From the NCBI RefSeq assembly GCF_001865245.1, contig NZ_MKXB01000036.1, positions 62,001 to 126,000 on the forward strand: a stretch of DNA of 64,000 nucleotides. Direction: 5' to 3'. The position numbers and the translations under genes were made by a program. The DNA comes from Streptomyces sp. CC53. Lineage in GTDB: Bacteria; Actinomycetota; Actinomycetes; Streptomycetales; Streptomycetaceae. A model generated the notes under the pieces. It was not told the origin of the DNA. It made no database searches and saw only the letters and a program-made list of their open reading frames with translations. The stretch's first letter is position 1, and each line of letters begins with the position of its first letter. Shown here one piece after another: positions 16,847 to 25,526 of this stretch.

Positions 16847-18165
16847 ACAACGTGCCGAGCGCCGCACCGGTGACTTCTGCCGTGCCTGCCCCCTCCGAGC
16901 CCCTAGAGGGCACCGTGCGCAGTGACCCCGCCCTGTCCGCTGCGCCTTTCCTTCCGCCGCAGCCCGCCGGCGACACCTCCGGGGCCGCGGCCGCCCGGGC
17001 GGCGATGGTCGCCCGGCTCGAGGAGAGCGGAGAGCTGCGCCCCGGGCCGGTGCGCGAGGCCCTGCTCGCGCTGCCGCGCCAGGTCCTGATGCCCCAGGCG
17101 TATGTACGGCGCAGCGCCCCGGACGAGACCCCGCCGCGCTGGGATCTGCTGGACTGGACCCGCCTGGCCGACCGGGGCGAGCTGCTGGAGCGGCTGCACA
17201 GCGGTGACAGCGTCGCGATCCAGCACAACGGCGAGCCGATCCTCGGCCGTACTGTCGGCTCGCGCCGCGGGGGCGTGATGACCGCGATGTCGAGCACGAT
17301 GGGCATGACCGCAGACCTGCTCCAGCTCCTGGACCTGCGGCCCGGGCAGCGCGCGCTGGACGTCGGGACCGGCGCCGGGGTGACCGCGGCGGTGGCGTGC
17401 TTCGTGTGCGGCCACGACCGGGTCGTCACCCTCGACATCGACCCGCACGTCACCGCTGCCGCCCGCGAGCGCCTGTCCGCCCTCGGTTACCGGCCGACTG
17501 CGGTGACCGGGGATGGCACCGCAGGCTGTCCCGACGCGAGCCCGTACGACCGGGTCTTCGTCTCCTTCGCCGTCCACCGCGTACCGACAGCCCTGGTGGA
17601 ACAGCTGGCGCCGTGCGGGCGCGCGCTGATGACGCTCGGGACGTCGTCGCCGTCGTGGCCGGGCCTGGCCGTGATCGACAAACGACCGGACGGGACCGTG
17701 GAGGCGGAACTGCGCGCGGTCGAGTTCGGGCACCGCGCCGGCGCCGGCTTCGACCGGCTGTTCCTGTCCGCCTCCTTCCGCGACACGATCGCTACCGCCG
17801 ACGGGTGGACGCAGCGCACCCGGCTCGCGCCGCCGACGGACACGGCGCGCGGCATGTGGCTGGCCCTGGACGCCCTGTACCCGGGGCTGGTGCGCCACTT
17901 CGGCGCCGAGGACCTGACAATCGGCGCGCCCCACTGCAGGTCGTGGATGCGCGTGCGAGCCGCCGGCCACCGCCGGTGGGACGTGACGACCTGCGGCCCC
18001 CGGGACATCTGGGCGGAGATCCAGGACGCCGCCGCCCGGTGGCGGGAGGCCGGCGAACCGGCCGCCTACCGGATCCACCTCGATACCGACGACGTCCAGC
18101 GGGTCACCAGCCCGAACGGCGCCCTGACCTGGCAACTTCTGCGCACTCCTGGAGATTCACGATGA
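16843..18165 (+). CDS. Protein-L-isoaspartate methyltransferase-like enzyme
   Basis: 440-aa SAM-dependent methyltransferase. GTG 16843 lies in the overlap with the MFS remnant and has GGAGGAG upstream. Residues ~45-125 form a substrate-recognition part (VREALLALPRQVLMPQAYV), followed by the Rossmann fold with the SAM motif LDVGTGAGVTAAVA and VVTLDIDPH. The ~200 residues after it are not part of housekeeping PCM and resemble the extended isoaspartyl methyltransferases found with lanthipeptide and graspetide precursors. It heads a four-gene overlapping operon. Likely acts on a peptide or protein Asp, but the substrate is not visible in the window. Confidence 0.75.
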   Translation: MNNVPSAAPVTSAVPAPSEPLEGTVRSDPALSAAPFLPPQPAGDTSGAAAARAAMVARLEESGELRPGPVREALLALPRQVLMPQAYVRRSAPDETPPRWDLLDWTRLADRGELLERLHSGDSVAIQHNGEPILGRTVGSRRGGVMTAMSSTMGMTADLLQLLDLRPGQRALDVGTGAGVTAAVACFVCGHDRVVTLDIDPHVTAAARERLSALGYRPTAVTGDGTAGCPDASPYDRVFVSFAVHRVPTALVEQLAPCGRALMTLGTSSPSWPGLAVIDKRPDGTVEAELRAVEFGHRAGAGFDRLFLSASFRDTIATADGWTQRTRLAPPTDTARGMWLALDALYPGLVRHFGAEDLTIGAPHCRSWMRVRAAGHRRWDVTTCGPRDIWAEIQDAAARWREAGEPAAYRIHLDTDDVQRVTSPNGALTWQLLRTPGDSR

Positions 18166-19013
18166 CCCGCCCCGACCATCCGGCCGCTGGGGCGGTCTCA
18201 GACGATGCCCTGTTCGGGTCCGAGGCCGCCGACTACGCCCGCTACCGTCCCGGCCTACCCGACGCGGCAGTCCACCTCCTGGCCGCCACGCAGCACGGCG
18301 TACCCGAACCCGTCCTGCTGGACCTCGGCACCGGCACCGGACAGGTGCCCCGCGCGCTGCTGCCCGTTCTGCACCGGCTGGTTCATATCGATCTGGTCGA
18401 CGTGAACCAGCACATGCTCGAGACGGCCCTCACCGCGCTCGACCCGGTCCGCGGGACCTGCACCGTGAACACCTTCACCGGCGAAGCGCACACCTTCACC
18501 CCTACCGCGCCCGGCCGAGCACCCAGCTTGATCACCTGCTGCCGGTCCTTCCACTGGATGTCCCGCCCGGAAGTCCTGGCCATGGCGGACCAGGAGGCCG
18601 CGCCGCACGCCGCCTTGGCGATCATGGGAGACGGCAGCCTGTGGACCCACGAATCGGAATGGACCGTCGCCCTTCGGGGACTGATCCAGACCTACCTCGG
18701 AGACGACCGGCGCGCGGGCACCCGCGGAACGTACGCCGGACCGGGCCGCTCCTACGAAGAGGACGTCGCCGACTCGGCGTTCAGCGACGTGGCCGAGCAC
18801 CGATTCCCCGTCGCCCGTGCCTGGACACCCGAGGACGTCCTCGGCTACCTGCGCACCACGAGCTTCGCCCGCCCCGCCCTCTTCGCCGAACGACACCACG
18901 AGTTCGAGGCCGAGGCGCTCGGTCTCCTGAAGGCCCATGCCCGGGGCGGCGTCCTGAAGGAGGACGCAGAGTTCACCGTGCTTCTCGCCCGCCGCCCCGG
19001 CGGTGCCGCGTGA
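18162..19013 (+). CDS. Class I SAM-dependent methyltransferase
   Basis: 283 aa; ATG overlaps the preceding stop (ATGA), with GGAG upstream. SAM-binding motif LLDLGTGTGQVPRALLP near residue 50 and a following acidic loop LVDVNQHMLETA. The family is the broad ubiE/trans-aconitate-like class; FHWMSRPEVLAMADQ is a common pattern of that group. No substrate can be inferred beyond the operon context of peptide-type methyltransferases and NUDIX domains. Confidence 0.8.
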   Translation: MTRPDHPAAGAVSDDALFGSEAADYARYRPGLPDAAVHLLAATQHGVPEPVLLDLGTGTGQVPRALLPVLHRLVHIDLVDVNQHMLETALTALDPVRGTCTVNTFTGEAHTFTPTAPGRAPSLITCCRSFHWMSRPEVLAMADQEAAPHAALAIMGDGSLWTHESEWTVALRGLIQTYLGDDRRAGTRGTYAGPGRSYEEDVADSAFSDVAEHRFPVARAWTPEDVLGYLRTTSFARPALFAERHHEFEAEALGLLKAHARGGVLKEDAEFTVLLARRPGGAA

Positions 19014-20389
19014 CCGGCACCCAGCGGCACACCGAGCCGCTCGACGTCCACCTCATCGCCCTGCGCGACAGCCCGGCCGGGCCCGAAGTACTGCTGTCTC
19101 GGCGGGCCGGCGACGTATACGCGGCCGGCTACTGGCATCTCGTCTCCGGGCATCTGGACGGTCCGTGGGAGGACATGGTCACGGCCCTGGTGCGCGAAAC
19201 CCGCGAGGAGGCCGGTGTCGTGGTCGATCCGGCCGACGTCCGCGCGGCCGTCACTGTGCACCACCGCTCCCCCGCCGGCGGCGCGCGCATCGGCGTGTTC
19301 TTCGAGGTGAGGCGCTGGGAGGGCACCCCGGAGGTCATGGAGCGACAGGTGTGCGACGCCATGGAGTGGTTCTCCTTCGACGCACTCCCGGAGCCGATGG
19401 TCGCCTACTGCCGGGCTGGGCTGGATAGCTATCGGGCCGGTGCGCGGATGGCCGTGCACTTCCAGGAGCCCGGCGACCCGATCGCCTACACCCCGGACGC
19501 CGACCGGCTGGTCCTGGTCCCCGAACCCGGCAGACCCGGCACGGTCCCGCAGGAGGTGCGCGCCTTCGCCGAGCGGGCGGTGGGCCGGATCACCAGCTGG
19601 ACGGACATGTCCTGGGCGCGAGAGGAGAGCCGTGTATTTCGGGCGAGCGGCTCCGAGGGCGGCACCTGGTACGTCAAGATCCACCAGAGCGACCGCTTCC
19701 ACCAACGCGAAGTCGCCGCGCTCCGCGGCTGGGTGCCCGGTCTCGGCCCGGCCACGCCCCGCCTGGTGGCCGCCGACGCGCAGCTGCGGGCGGTCGTACT
19801 CACCGCGGTGGGCGGCCGCTCCCTGCACGGCGCCACATATCCGCCCGAGCAGCAGCGCCACATCTTCCACCGCATCGGGCAGCTCGCAGCCGCCATCCAC
19901 ACCAGCGCCCCACCGCGCCCGGCCTCCGACGCCCTGCCTCTGGGGAAGCTGGAGCGGCACCTGAACGGAGCCCGGCCCCACCTCGGGCCCGGGGATGAAG
20001 AGTTCATCCGCACCACCACCGAGAAGGCCGCCGGCCTGCCCGCCCTGGAGGCGGTCCCCACACACGGCGACTTCCAGCTGCGCAATCTGCGCTGGGACGA
20101 AGACGCCGATGTCCTGTACGTGATCGATTTCGAGCGCGCGGAGGAAGGCCCGGCGATCAGGGACTTCGTGCGGCTGTCCGACGCCTGGCGCGGCCGCCCC
20201 GACCTCCTGGCCGCCGTAACGGATGGCTACGGCCGCCCTTTCACCCCGGACGAAGAGGCCCAGTTCACGGTCCTGTCCGTCCTGGATTCCGTCTCCGGCA
20301 TCTCCTACGGCGCCGCCCACGGCGACCCCGAGCTGGTGGAGCGCGGTCGCCGCACCCTAGCGCGGCTCCGTGCCGCCCAACGCCCCTGA
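19010..20389 (+). CDS. NUDIX hydrolase - APH-like phosphotransferase fusion
   Basis: 459 aa; GTG 19010 overlaps the previous stop. Residues ~8-140 are a NUDIX domain with a full box (GHLDGPWEDMVTALVRETRE, continuing EAGV). From ~165 an aminoglycoside/choline-kinase-like fold follows, with YVKIHQ for the nucleotide lysine, HGDFQLRNLRW as catalytic loop (Asp and Asn present) and IDFERAEEGP as metal-binding motif. Both active sites look intact. A NUDIX hydrolase joined to a small-molecule kinase suggests consecutive handling of a nucleotide-linked or phosphorylated metabolite. No resistance function is implied by sequence alone. Confidence 0.8.
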   Translation: MTGTQRHTEPLDVHLIALRDSPAGPEVLLSRRAGDVYAAGYWHLVSGHLDGPWEDMVTALVRETREEAGVVVDPADVRAAVTVHHRSPAGGARIGVFFEVRRWEGTPEVMERQVCDAMEWFSFDALPEPMVAYCRAGLDSYRAGARMAVHFQEPGDPIAYTPDADRLVLVPEPGRPGTVPQEVRAFAERAVGRITSWTDMSWAREESRVFRASGSEGGTWYVKIHQSDRFHQREVAALRGWVPGLGPATPRLVAADAQLRAVVLTAVGGRSLHGATYPPEQQRHIFHRIGQLAAAIHTSAPPRPASDALPLGKLERHLNGARPHLGPGDEEFIRTTTEKAAGLPALEAVPTHGDFQLRNLRWDEDADVLYVIDFERAEEGPAIRDFVRLSDAWRGRPDLLAAVTDGYGRPFTPDEEAQFTVLSVLDSVSGISYGAAHGDPELVERGRRTLARLRAAQRP

Positions 20390-20421
20390 CCCCACCGCAC
20401 CTACGTACGAGGAGCAGCACG

Positions 20422-22821
20422 TTGGCTTACACCGCCCGCGATCAGTGGGAACAGCACTACAGCGACGGCAAGAACTTCCGGCAGGTCGGTGAGCGCGAGC
20501 GGGAGCTGCTCGCCGAGCACGCCCCCGCCCCCGGCGGCGGGGGCCGGGCGCTCGACGTGGGATGCGGGACTGGGGAAATGAGCGTCTTCCTCGCCTCCCT
20601 CGGCTACACCGTGGACGCCCTCGACTTCGCCGACAGCGCGATCGCCCGGGCCCGCGAGGAGCATGCCGACGTCGAGGGCGTGCGCTGGCTGCATCTGGAC
20701 ATCGAGCGCGACGACCCGGCCCCGCTGGACGCGGAGGGGTATGACCTGGTCGTCATGCGGCTGATGTATCCGTTCCTGATGGACCGTGGTCGTGTCCTGC
20801 ATGGGTTGGGTGAGCGGCTGCGGGACGGCGGCGCTCTCGTCGTCATCACACCGGTGGTGGAGAACACGCCTGAGGAGCGGCGCGAAATCGCTCTGGACGA
20901 TGACGAGATCGACCCGCTGACCGCCGGCTGGAAGACGGTTGAGCGGCTGGACGCGGACGGCCTGGCCTTCCTGGTCCTGCGCGGCCCCTGCCACACCGAC
21001 GCCCGGGCGGTCGAGAGGAGGCCGACCACGGGCCATGCCCTGACCGGCGCTCTCGCCGTCGTCACCGACGATGCCGGCCGGGTGCTGCTCGGCCGTTCCA
21101 GGCGCGGCATGTTCGAACTGCCCGGTGGCAAGACCAGCGGCCCGGAGGACTTCGCCGCCGCGGCGGTGCGCGAACTCGCCGAGGAGACAGGTCTGGTCGC
21201 CGAGCCGGGTGACGCGTACGTGGTGACGATGCTCGTCGACGACAGTCACGGCGTGCCCCGGCTCACGGCGGTCGTCCGCATCGCCGCCTGGACGGGAGTC
21301 CTGGCCAACCGTGAGCCGAAGCTGTTCGACCGGTGGGAGTGGCATGATCTGCACGCCCTCGCCTGCGTCGGCGACATCTTCACTTCTGCCGCGCAGGCGC
21401 TGGACGCCGTCTGGCCCGGGGTCATTCCCGACCTGCCGCCGGCGGCCTCCTATCCCGTCGCCGTCGACCAGCCGCCCGTGCCAGGTGAGCCGGCCGAAGC
21501 CGTCCGGCTGCGCCAAGCGATGGCCGGGACGGTCATCGACGGCGGCTGGGCCCGGTCCGAGCCGGTCCAGGACGCGCTGCGGACCGTGCCTCGCCACCGC
21601 TTCGCGCCGGAAGTGAACCTGGCGACCGCGTACGACGGTAGCGACCGGGCCGTCATCACCCGGCGCGACGAGACCGGGACGGCGATCAGCTCGGTGTCCG
21701 CGGCCTGGCTCCAGGGCGACATGATCGAGAACCTGTGCCTGACGCCGGGCGCGATCGTGTTCGAGGCGGGATCCGGGGGCTACAACGCCGAACTCATCGC
21801 CCACGTCGCCGGGCCCGAGGGCCGCGTGGTGACCGTCGACATCGACCCGTGGGTCGTGCGCCGCACCCGCCGGTTCACCGCGGAGGCCGGCAGCGGACGC
21901 GTCACCGTCGTCGAGGCCGATGCAGCCTTCGGCGCACCCGCCCACCTTGTGCCCCGCGGCGGCTTCGACGCGAGCGTGATCACCTACAACTGCTGGGACA
22001 TCGCCCCGGCCTGGCGGGAGCAGCTGGCCGAGGGTGGACGCCTGGCCCTGCCGCTGGAGATCGGCGGCTACACCCGGGCAGTCACCTTCGAGCGGCGCGG
22101 GCAGGTGCTGGAGGCCCGGCACTTCACGTACTGCGGCTTTGTGCGGGACCAAGGACAGCAAGCCCGCACCATTCCCGTAGCCGGTCTCCTCGACGGTGAT
22201 CTGACGCTCCGCTTCGAGCACGGCACCGCCGCCGAGACGGCGGGCTTGGAGGAGGCGCTGCGCGGGCCGCGGCACGAGATCGCCACCGGCGTCACCATGG
22301 GGGCGGCGAACTCCTACTTCGGCTCCCTGCAGCTGTACGCGGCCACCACCCTGCCTGCCTTCTGCCGGCTGGCAGCCCACCAGAACTCGGGTGTCACCGC
22401 CATCGCGGAGGACCGGGACGCACCGGCCGTCGTCGGCGACGCCTCGCTCGCCTATCTGACGCACCTCCAGACCCGGCACGGCGAGCTCCCCGAGGACAAG
22501 GAATGGGAGTGGGTCGTCCACGCCTTCGGCGAGCAGGGACCCCAGCTCGCCGAGCAGCTCGCGGCCACAGTCCGGGCCTGGGACCGCCACGTCCGCGCCA
22601 ACGACAACGACCAGCACGCCGATCCGCTCCTGACCGTCCACCCGGCCGACACACCCGACGATCTGCTGCCCGCCGGGCACGTCCTCGACAAGGAGCACTG
22701 CCGCCTGGTTGTGACGAGGCTTTTTAGTTGGCACAAAAGCGGGATAGTTGGCACTGTCTGCCGGCCAGGCGACGAAGCTTCCGTCAGTGGACCGGTAGAC
22801 CGGTCAAGGCGCGGCCGATGA
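20422..22821 (+). CDS. Methyltransferase-NUDIX-isoaspartyl methyltransferase fusion, 3' end disrupted
   Basis: 799-codon frame from TTG 20422 (GAGGAG upstream). Three modules: class I methyltransferase 1-195 (ALDVGCGTGEMSVFL); NUDIX hydrolase ~205-345 with an intact box (GGKTSGPEDFAAAAVRELAE, continuing ETGL); and an isoaspartyl methyltransferase-like domain ~355-640 (VRLRQAMAGTVIDGGWARSE, VPRHRFAPE, VFEAGSGGYNAELIAHV) resembling the FxLD-system methyltransferases of RiPP clusters. Natural sequence seems to end around LDKEHCRLVV (base ~22714); the last ~35 codons run through a transposon end and part of an acyl-CoA dehydrogenase remnant. The catalytic domains are complete, so the protein may still work with an altered tail. 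Confidence 0.75.
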   Translation: MAYTARDQWEQHYSDGKNFRQVGERERELLAEHAPAPGGGGRALDVGCGTGEMSVFLASLGYTVDALDFADSAIARAREEHADVEGVRWLHLDIERDDPAPLDAEGYDLVVMRLMYPFLMDRGRVLHGLGERLRDGGALVVITPVVENTPEERREIALDDDEIDPLTAGWKTVERLDADGLAFLVLRGPCHTDARAVERRPTTGHALTGALAVVTDDAGRVLLGRSRRGMFELPGGKTSGPEDFAAAAVRELAEETGLVAEPGDAYVVTMLVDDSHGVPRLTAVVRIAAWTGVLANREPKLFDRWEWHDLHALACVGDIFTSAAQALDAVWPGVIPDLPPAASYPVAVDQPPVPGEPAEAVRLRQAMAGTVIDGGWARSEPVQDALRTVPRHRFAPEVNLATAYDGSDRAVITRRDETGTAISSVSAAWLQGDMIENLCLTPGAIVFEAGSGGYNAELIAHVAGPEGRVVTVDIDPWVVRRTRRFTAEAGSGRVTVVEADAAFGAPAHLVPRGGFDASVITYNCWDIAPAWREQLAEGGRLALPLEIGGYTRAVTFERRGQVLEARHFTYCGFVRDQGQQARTIPVAGLLDGDLTLRFEHGTAAETAGLEEALRGPRHEIATGVTMGAANSYFGSLQLYAATTLPAFCRLAAHQNSGVTAIAEDRDAPAVVGDASLAYLTHLQTRHGELPEDKEWEWVVHAFGEQGPQLAEQLAATVRAWDRHVRANDNDQHADPLLTVHPADTPDDLLPAGHVLDKEHCRLVVTRLFSWHKSGIVGTVCRPGDEASVSGPVDRSRRGR
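22725..22754. repeat. Paired TAGTTGGCAC repeats, probable TnsB-binding transposon end
   Basis: TAGTTGGCAC occurs at 22725-22734 and 22745-22754, start to start exactly 20 bp (two helical turns), which is how transposase-binding sites are phased at Tn7-like ends. The AT-rich run TTTTTAG next to them contrasts with the surrounding sequence. It coincides with the point where the upstream coding sequence breaks. Confidence 0.6.
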
Positions 22822-23232
22822 CCGGACGCCGGATCTCGCCGGCGCCTTCGAAGATGGTGAAGACTTTGGCGTCGCGGTTGATGCGCCTGACGGGGTAGTC
22901 GCGCGTGTAGCCATGGCCTCCAAGGATCTGGATGGCCTCGTCGGTCACACGCACGGCCGTCTGGTTGGCGTGGAGCCTTCAGCCTGAGCGAAGGGCTTGT
23001 CCTGGCGCGCCATCCAGCCCGCTCGCCATGCCAGCAGCCGAGACGCGTCGATCCGGGTCTTCATATCGGCGAGCTTGAAGACGATGACCTGGAAGCCACC
23101 GATCTTCCTGCTGAACTGCTCCCGCTCGCGTGCGTAGTCCAGGGCGTGCTCGCAGGCGGCGCGGGCCATGCTGAGCGCCATCGCGCCGACGGCCGGCCGC
23201 GTGGCCCCAAACGCCTTCATCGCGGCCTTCAC
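22784..23232 (-). pseudogene. Acyl-CoA dehydrogenase C-terminal fragment
   Basis: Minus-strand remnant beginning with KAFGATRPAVGAMALSMARA and continuing through HALDYAREREQFSRKIGGFQ and LADMKTRIDASRLLAWRAGW. The frame then breaks near 22975 (after KPFAQAEGS) and resumes as NQTAVRVTDEAIQILGGHGY and EGAGEIRRPVIGRALTGLPV. About 11 bases appear lost at the break. The N-terminal ~240 residues, including most of the FAD and substrate site, are absent. It sits between the transposon end repeats and tniQ, so it is probably a captured or flanking fragment. Confidence 0.85.
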
Positions 23233-23396
23233 GGGGCCGGGCGACCCGAGCGACCAGTCGGAGGCGACTCGCTGCGAAGACGCCGTACCGGTAGCGCGTC
23301 CCGGCTCAGCCCGACCTCGCCTCGGCCGGGCTCGGTCGTCAATGAGAGTTCACGAGGGCATCCGCTGCGTCTCATACCTCGCCGACTGCGCTCTGG

Positions 23397-25349
23397 TCAG
23401 CTGAAGCTGTCGAAGTGCCCTGCCCGAAGGAGCCGGGAGGCGCTGTCAGGCGCGGAGTCGCATTGCACGGCGAGGCGGACTGCGTACAGGTCGAGCCGTC
23501 TGCGGAGCTCGAGGCGTCCGGCCTTCTGGTGTGCCGGGGTGAGGAACTGGGCGACCTGGTCGACCAGCTGCTTCCTGTCCCGTCCGCCAAGAGCCGGGGC
23601 GGCAAGGAGGGGGCAGTTGAGGTGCTCGGACTGGGTGACCTCAGCCCAGACGAGAACCGTGGCGAGGTGAGGCTCTTGCCGTGCCAGGTGGCCGAGCTTG
23701 GGGATTCCGTCGCATAGTTCGGGCCAGTCGGGCGCCGGCATCCGCCAGGTGGCTATGGATTGACGACGTCGTGCGTAGTTGACTCGGTTGGGGTTGCGGT
23801 CGAGTTCGGCAGCGATCCGTTCGACGCCGGCTTCGAACTCCTCCCACAGATTGCCGGGCATCGCCCGGCCGAGTGCATCGAAGGTACTGACGACGCTGCC
23901 GCGTAGCGTGCCCAGTGTCTTGGCGCATTCAGCCCAGGTGCCGCCGGCGGTCATCTCCATCAACTTCAGGGACGCCGCTCGCCGCAGGTGGCGTACGGTC
24001 GAGCTGTTGACCTGCTGCATGTGGTCGATGAGGTGAGTGAGGTGGTCGTCGAACCAGGCTTGCGGCAGCAGTTGAGGGACTTCCTCGGGGCTGAAGCAGC
24101 AGTCCCTCGAGGGGACACGCAGGCGGCCGGGTCCGCGGCTGCTGCCGCCGGCGTGGAAGATCCGGCGCCGCCTGACGAGGGAGCGGGCCAGGGGCGCGGA
24201 TATCTCCGCGTCTCGGAGCATCGCATAGGCGCGTTTCGGAGCACGTTCATAGGCCGCCTGTACGAGTGGCTGGACGCGTTCTCGGAGCGACGCGGACTCG
24301 TGAGTGCTGAGGAGGGTGTCGGCAGCGAGAAGGAGGGCTCCGCAGGCTGCCGGGTCCGTCGGGGCCGGCCACAGTTCCGGTATCCGCAGGTACTTGCTGG
24401 TGATGGGCTTCGGGGTGTCCAGGGCCGCGGTGATCGGTGCGGCGTGGGCGTCGATGAGGGCGGCTGTCGCGGGTGTGGGCGCGAGATCGGCGCCGGCAGG
24501 CCAGCTGAGCTTGATCAACTGGGCTGCGAGGATGAGATCGGGGAAGGGACCGCCCGGCTCTCCGGCACCCGGTTCGGCTGGTTCGATGGAGCCTGGTGCG
24601 AGCCATCGGTCCAGGCGTTCCTGCAAGGTGATCATGCGAGTTCGCTCCTCCGCGGACAGGTGGCTTCCGCTGGTCTGCGGAGCCATGTCCCGCCGGGCCC
24701 GGCAGGCTTCCTGGTGGGCGACGCGTCCTGGGGCAGAGGACCCCTCCGGCATCGGGTTGCGGCACTGTAGGGGATGGAGGTCGTCGCGCTGTGGCTGCCG
24801 GATCAGGCTGCCTCGATTCTGGGTAGTGCCGCCGAGCACGTTTCCGCACTTGGGGCAGACCACTTCCAGTAGGCGGTGATGGAGGGGGCAGGCGAAGACG
24901 ACTGGCAGGTGCCAGCTCAGCTTCCAGGGCCCCCCGTGGGCCGACTGGACGGCGCTGCGGTCACCGCTCAGGCACTCAGGGCAGTACCGGCTGCTGGCAT
25001 TGAAGGCCCAATACTCCCGCTGGGCGACCATGTTGGTCTTGGAATCCACCTGAGCCTTCGCCAGCGCCGGGTAAGTGGCCGCATAACGGCGAAGAGTGAG
25101 GTCATTGACCTCTGTCCAGGACAGCCGCGTGGTGGCGGCGAAGGCGGCGGCGATGTCATCAGGCAGGCCGATCAGGTGATAGGCCGGGGGCCGACGCTCG
25201 TACGCGGCCAGCCCGCACAAGCCGGCGATTCTGCCGGGGGATCGACCCAGGCGGTGTGCGAGCCGCAGGAGGAAGCCGGGCAGGGACTCCTCCGGTAACG
25301 GGACGAGGCTGCGGGCGAGTCGGCGGTGCCGGTCGGGTACGTCGGTCAC
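23397..25349 (-). CDS. tniQ: TniQ/TnsD-family target-site selector 1
   Basis: 650 aa, GTG 25349 with GAGG upstream. The N-terminal TniQ domain has LVPLPEESLPGFLLRLAHRL, then zinc ligands CPECLSGD, CPLHHRLLEVVCPKCG, followed by a long helical C-terminal part typical of TnsD-like proteins with a DNA-binding role. In Tn7-like elements such proteins choose the target site and recruit TnsC. It is the most distal gene of the module, 177 bp beyond a second, clearly related tniQ (25527-27446). Confidence 0.85.
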   Translation of the reverse strand: MTDVPDRHRRLARSLVPLPEESLPGFLLRLAHRLGRSPGRIAGLCGLAAYERRPPAYHLIGLPDDIAAAFAATTRLSWTEVNDLTLRRYAATYPALAKAQVDSKTNMVAQREYWAFNASSRYCPECLSGDRSAVQSAHGGPWKLSWHLPVVFACPLHHRLLEVVCPKCGNVLGGTTQNRGSLIRQPQRDDLHPLQCRNPMPEGSSAPGRVAHQEACRARRDMAPQTSGSHLSAEERTRMITLQERLDRWLAPGSIEPAEPGAGEPGGPFPDLILAAQLIKLSWPAGADLAPTPATAALIDAHAAPITAALDTPKPITSKYLRIPELWPAPTDPAACGALLLAADTLLSTHESASLRERVQPLVQAAYERAPKRAYAMLRDAEISAPLARSLVRRRRIFHAGGSSRGPGRLRVPSRDCCFSPEEVPQLLPQAWFDDHLTHLIDHMQQVNSSTVRHLRRAASLKLMEMTAGGTWAECAKTLGTLRGSVVSTFDALGRAMPGNLWEEFEAGVERIAAELDRNPNRVNYARRRQSIATWRMPAPDWPELCDGIPKLGHLARQEPHLATVLVWAEVTQSEHLNCPLLAAPALGGRDRKQLVDQVAQFLTPAHQKAGRLELRRRLDLYAVRLAVQCDSAPDSASRLLRAGHFDSFS

Positions 25350-25526
25350 GGTGGCAACCTCGGCGCTGTGGGTGAGGGTCGTCGAGAGCGTAGTGCGCGG
25401 TGGGGAGGGCGTGATCTCAATGCCCTGGATTCACTCGTTCTGGAGTGGTTCAGGGGTGCAGGGTGTCCGACGGCCGGGGGTATCGACGGTGGACGTCATG
25501 CAGTCGGGGCTTGGTCTCTGGATCAC

